64,000 bases of DNA from contig NMRB01001654.1 in NCBI GenBank assembly GCA_002633025.1, positions 93,257 through 157,256 on the forward strand, in the 5' to 3' direction. The stretch comes from Notospermus geniculatus. Taxonomy: Eukaryota > Nemertea > Pilidiophora > Heteronemertea > Lineidae. Positions 60,554-64,000 of the stretch are shown piece after piece (within the stretch, counting starts at the first letter, position 1; each line of letters opens with the position of its first letter). The notes beneath the pieces are model-generated. The model was not told the origin of the DNA and did not search any database. It was given only the letters and a program-made list of their open reading frames with translations. Made by a program: the position numbers and the translations under genes.

Positions 60554-61053
60554 ATCCGCAAAAACATGCGAAGGATGGTGATGGCCGTGGGTCAACGACG
60601 TTCAGGAAGTACAGTGCTAAGTCCTCATTAGTGCTACAACAAATTTCTGTCTTCACACGCCGCCATCTGGCTAAACTTGCAGCATTGACACGGAATTCGC
60701 TGGTCTTCCTCCTCATACTTCGGCTTTTTCGGCGCAATGTTTATTGTCAGTCCGTCGATCTCGTTCTGGGAAATCCCCGTGAGATTTTGAAATTCTCCCG
60801 GCTATCCGCAAAAACATGCGAAGGATGGTGATGGCCGTGGGTCAACGACGTTCAGGAAGTACAGTGCTAAGTCCTCATTAGTGCTACAACAAATTTCTGT
60901 CTTCACGCGCCGCCATCTGGCTAAACTTGCAGCATTGACACGGAATTCGCTGGTCTTCCTCCTCATACTTCGGCTTTTTCGGCGCAATGTTTATTGTCAG
61001 TCCGTCGATCTCGTTCTGGGAAATCCCCGTGAGATTTTGAAATTCTCCCGGCA
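60554..61053. repeat. Two 250-bp direct tandem repeats
   Basis: 60554-60803 and 60804-61053 are almost identical (for example CACACGCC versus CACGCGCC). Each holds the same minus-strand open frame (for example EFQNLTGISQNEIDGLTINI, CQCCKFSQMAARED). No known domain was recognised. Confidence 0.92.
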
Positions 61054-61929
61054 GTAAGCATTTATGTCGCCCAAATTCATTGAAATAATATTAATAAAAG
61101 ATTTTTCATGAACGTTTTATTGTATAAAACGCCAACGATACCGTAGTTTGATGGCTCAAAGATGCCATAAATCACACGAGATCAGTTTCAAGAATCACGC
61201 CAGCTATGAATGAAATTGAGGAGCTATCGCGGGTCGCGATAGTTGAACGAGATTTCATTTTCAACCTCGCGATCGCTTTAAACTTAGGTACAGCACTTAC
61301 TTAACTTTGATGGGGTGGGGGTGGGGGAGGGGGGCTGGAAAATGCAAGAACCGCACAAACCTTATCCTGCATGAAAGCACTGTAAAGCCCGCAGCACACG
61401 TCACCATTTTCGTTGCTCGTACAGGCAATTTTCGTGGTCGGCAATTTTTGTGGCGGTTGCCGGTTCACAGCAGACGTCACCACGCAGTGGTCGCGTGTGC
61501 TGCTGATGGCAACTCCATTGCTAGATGTTGTAGCTTTAACCCATTGAAACAAATGAAATAAATGCATATTTTTATCAGGAAATACGTTTCTTTGTATATT
61601 TATTTTTGTTTTTGTTTTCTGTCGTTCTACNCTCTATTGTTTACTCACTGCATTCAAACAGTAAACACAGACTTCTGCAACAGCACTATGTATTTAAAAC
61701 ATTCAACTTGTTATTATCAAAATAAAAACCTTTTAAAACAACAACAGATCTGTATGCTAGTGTACATGTACCGGTACATATACATTAAATGAAAACAAAG
61801 GTTACTTCTGAAAACCTTCAGTATCGTACTTTCATAACAATGTACTGTAAACTATGACTCTCAGAGGAACACATAACAATTACAACTGCATTTGCAGGAC
61901 GGTGAAACCTGTACACTCTAGTGTACATA
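61054..61929. other. Intergenic with G-rich run and partial transposon duplicate
   Basis: A GGGGTGGGGG-type run lies near 61310-61335. About 61800-61915 is a diverged partial copy of 62408-62560, the 5' edge of the Harbinger transposase frame. Confidence 0.6.
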
Positions 61930-62401
61930 CCGTAGAGTCGGTTCTATAACATCAATGCATTAGATTATATACCGAAGTCCCGCCCAGTTCATTACTATGT
62001 CAGAGCCCGGTTTCCCACCTGCATTGATCGACCAATGGCGCACAGGAGAAGGCCTGGTCAGTTTCTTGCGAATAAGACATGAGGTGGTAGGATATCAATA
62101 GGCCTATGTTCTCGGCCAAATGCCGCAGTATACAACTTGTATCAATAAAGAATGCACTCACGCACGCAAAATCCAAAGCGTTTGTCGACCACTGACAACA
62201 GACCCGTGGAATTCTTGAATGCATGGTGAAATGGATCTCTATTCCATGAAACCACAATTCGTAATAGCGCCTAGGCCTACTGCCAGCCTATTCAAATCCC
62301 CGTCACGAGTGTCAGTCTTGACCAACATGTGACCAGCACGTAGCAAAATGGGCGTTGCTAATCTTGAATTTTGGATTGATGTTATAGAACCGACTCTACG
62401 G
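61930..62401. mobile_element. 472 bp MITE (TA-flanked)
   Basis: TIR CCGTAGAGTCGGTTCTATAA .. CATCAAT and complement, with TA outside both ends. It separates the two diverged copies of the transposase 5' region. Confidence 0.8.
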
Positions 62402-62511
62402 TATATACAAAGGGTACATCTGAAAACCTTCAGTATATTGTACTTTTATAACAATGTACTCTAAACTATGGCTCAGAGGAACCATAGAGGAATTATAATT
62501 CCTCCAAGGAG

Positions 62512-64000
62512 GAACACATAACAATTACAACAACTGCATTGCCATTTGCAGGTGAAACATTTCGTAGCCTACAGATGTCCTGTCGTGTTGGTGAGAGGAC
62601 AATAGCAGGGATTGTGAAAGAAACAGCTGTAGCTTTGTATGATTGCCTGAAGGAAGAGTACCTCAAGGTAATAATATTGGAAGGATACATTAGAAAAATT
62701 TGTCAACTTGACATGGGTAATAAATTACTATCAATCACTTTCACCTGGTTGGAAACTTACAATGTAAGTAGACCTACAAGCTAGACTTAGACTTATATCT
62801 AATTCCAAGACAGATCCTGGGATTCATTCAACATCTGTGTGAATGATTGTTGTGGTGGTGGTCGAGGTTGAGTGCCAAGCGGTGTTGAATTGGCTGAGGA
62901 GGTGTACATCTCTGACCAGGCAACATCTGCATTTGACCTTGGAAAATGGTGTTCTGAATTGCATTTTTGACAATATTTTGGGTTATGCCATCCATTTTCC
63001 TCAGAGTCTGTCCAAGGTATGAACAAAAATGGTCCACACCATCACCATCATCTTGTGACTGAGAACGGTCTTGCTTGCTTTGTGGCTCTGACAGTGAAGT
63101 TGCCAAGGACTTTAAAACCTCCAGTTCCAGGTCGTCGCGCTTGTTTTTCTTTGATGACTTGAGCTTCTTTGAGTCGGAGGGAAGAGGGCATTTTGTGGAC
63201 TTTACAGGCATTGGTTTAGGCCTGCATGTAGCTTCAACTGCAGATTGGTCAACACTCTCATCAATCTCCTCAGCTTGTTCATCTTCAGGAGTGCCCTCTT
63301 CAGTGACATTGACAAACAAATCATCATCATTTTCAACAGATTGGCTTGCAGACTGCTGAAAATTGGAATGTAGGCTTATAAATGTACATGAATATCATAT
63401 CTGATTACAGGTCCCAAACACAGCACAAGAATGGAAAGAAGTTGCTCAAAATTTCTATAGGAAATGGAACTACCCATTTTGCCTAGGAGCATTGGATGGT
63501 AAACATGTGGCGATTAGACAACCAAATGGGACTGGCTCAGAGTATTTCAACTATAAACACTTTTTTAGTGTAGTATTGTTAGCCTTGACCGATGCTGATT
63601 ACCGATTCTTGTATGTAAATGTTGGTTCAACCGGTAGAAGTGGTGATGCTGGCATTTTTCGAGATTCATCACTGTTCCAAGCAATGCAGGAAAACTCATT
63701 GAATTTTCCAGAACCTGAGAATATACCAGTCAGTGACAAGAAATGTACCTATCATATCATAGGGGATGATGCATTTCCCCTGAGGCAGGATCTAATGAAG
63801 CCATAACCCCACAGAAATCTGGACCATCCTAGACAGATATTCAACTACAGATTCAGTCGAGCCAGAATGGTTGTTGAAAACTCATTTGGTATCCTTGCCA
63901 ACAGGTTCAGAGTGTTTCTAGCCCCCATACAGTTAGAACCAGAATTCACTGAATGTCTCATCCTTGCAGCTTGTTATCTACACAATTACCTCATTGAAAA
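62512..64000 (+). pseudogene. PIF/Harbinger transposase (HARBI1-like), with in-frame stop, runs off the window
   Basis: Exon A about 62512-62667 encodes the N-terminal helical region (GETFRSLQMSCRVGERTIAG, IVKETAVALYDCLKEEYLK). Intron 62668-63410 (GTAATA..TTACAG) joins in phase 0 to exon B from 63411 (VPNTAQEWKEVAQNFYRKWN). The DDE nuclease follows: LGALDGKHVAI (first Asp), VGSTGRSGDAGIF (second Asp) and, after the stop, VVENSFGILANRFR (Glu). A TAA at 63804-63806 interrupts the frame between LMKP and the next conserved block, but the same frame continues open to 64000, so the defect is a single nonsense codon. The start codon region is lost or degraded next to the MITE at 61930-62401. In intact elements this nuclease cuts at TWA sites with a partner DNA-binding protein. 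Confidence 0.9.
62828..63355 (-). CDS. BESS-type partner protein of the Harbinger element, last exon
   Basis: Open from a TTTTCAG acceptor at about 63355 (minus strand) to a stop at 62828-62830. It has an acidic start, a Lys-rich stretch (KKLKSSKKNKRDDLELEVLK) and a BESS-like hydrophobic pattern (DDGDGVDHFCSYLGQTLRKM, then IVKNAIQNTIF), ending in His/Asn-rich residues. BESS motifs occur with MADF or Myb/SANT domains in the second protein of Harbinger elements, which carries the transposase to DNA. The upstream DNA-binding exon is not in the window. The exon lies wholly inside the transposase intron on the opposite strand. Confidence 0.72.
   Translation of the reverse strand, partial: QSASQSVENDDDLFVNVTEEGTPEDEQAEEIDESVDQSAVEATCRPKPMPVKSTKCPLPSDSKKLKSSKKNKRDDLELEVLKSLATSLSEPQSKQDRSQSQDDGDGVDHFCSYLGQTLRKMDGITQNIVKNAIQNTIFQGQMQMLPGQRCTPPQPIQHRLALNLDHHHNNHSHRC

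Overview
This window is metazoan nuclear DNA. The genes have many short exons with GT/AG borders, and they include ciliary genes (CFAP52, TEKT4), a FOXK factor and ATG12. A neuropeptide precursor of the myoinhibitory (W..W-amide) type at the left edge suggests a protostome. Together with the SINE/MITE landscape and the frequent short palindromes (taggccta, acatgt), I infer a marine lophotrochozoan such as a brachiopod, phoronid, mollusc or annelid. The species cannot be fixed from the sequence.

Layout. 1-306 is the 3' end of a myoinhibitory-peptide precursor (+). 556-5576 is a 2.5 kb tandem duplication of unknown function. 5.6-10 kb is repeat-rich intergenic DNA. 10033-12590 is a complete four-exon ATG12 (+) with a 778 bp palindrome in intron 1. 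13841-14365 is a foldback element with 9-bp target duplications. 15457-22762 is CFAP52 (-), with one upstream exon missing. 23-24.4 kb holds nested MITEs. 28105-33122 is FOXK (-), head-to-head with TEKT4 (+, 33475-39066), in which three exons are duplicated in frame. 41865-43573 is the 3' end of a Gly/Ser/Met-rich, possibly SAFB-like gene (-). 44-58.8 kb is mostly mobile DNA. 58924-59931 holds two exons (-) of an F5/8C plus thrombospondin-1 protein, in small open frames that are easy to miss. 62.4 kb to the end is a PIF/Harbinger transposon with a nonsense codon and an antisense BESS-type partner gene.

The main unexpected system is a group of short, transposase-less elements flanked by 9-bp target duplications (13841, 23989, 45247, 49580, 50209 and 56815, perhaps 5670). 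Most share a related terminus (TAGACTCGG / TACACTCGG type). This is the hallmark of Mutator-like elements, and one member carries an internal open frame that looks captured (Pack-MULE-like). TTAA-flanked (piggyBac-type) and TWA-flanked (Harbinger-type) MITEs are also present.

Assembly caution. Eight isolated single n characters occur. At least three sit exactly where a near-identical duplication begins or ends (3096, 35686, 43871), and another lies in the CFAP52 intron that lacks an exon (21986). These look like contig joins, so several tandem duplications may be unmerged haplotypes and not real tandem copies.
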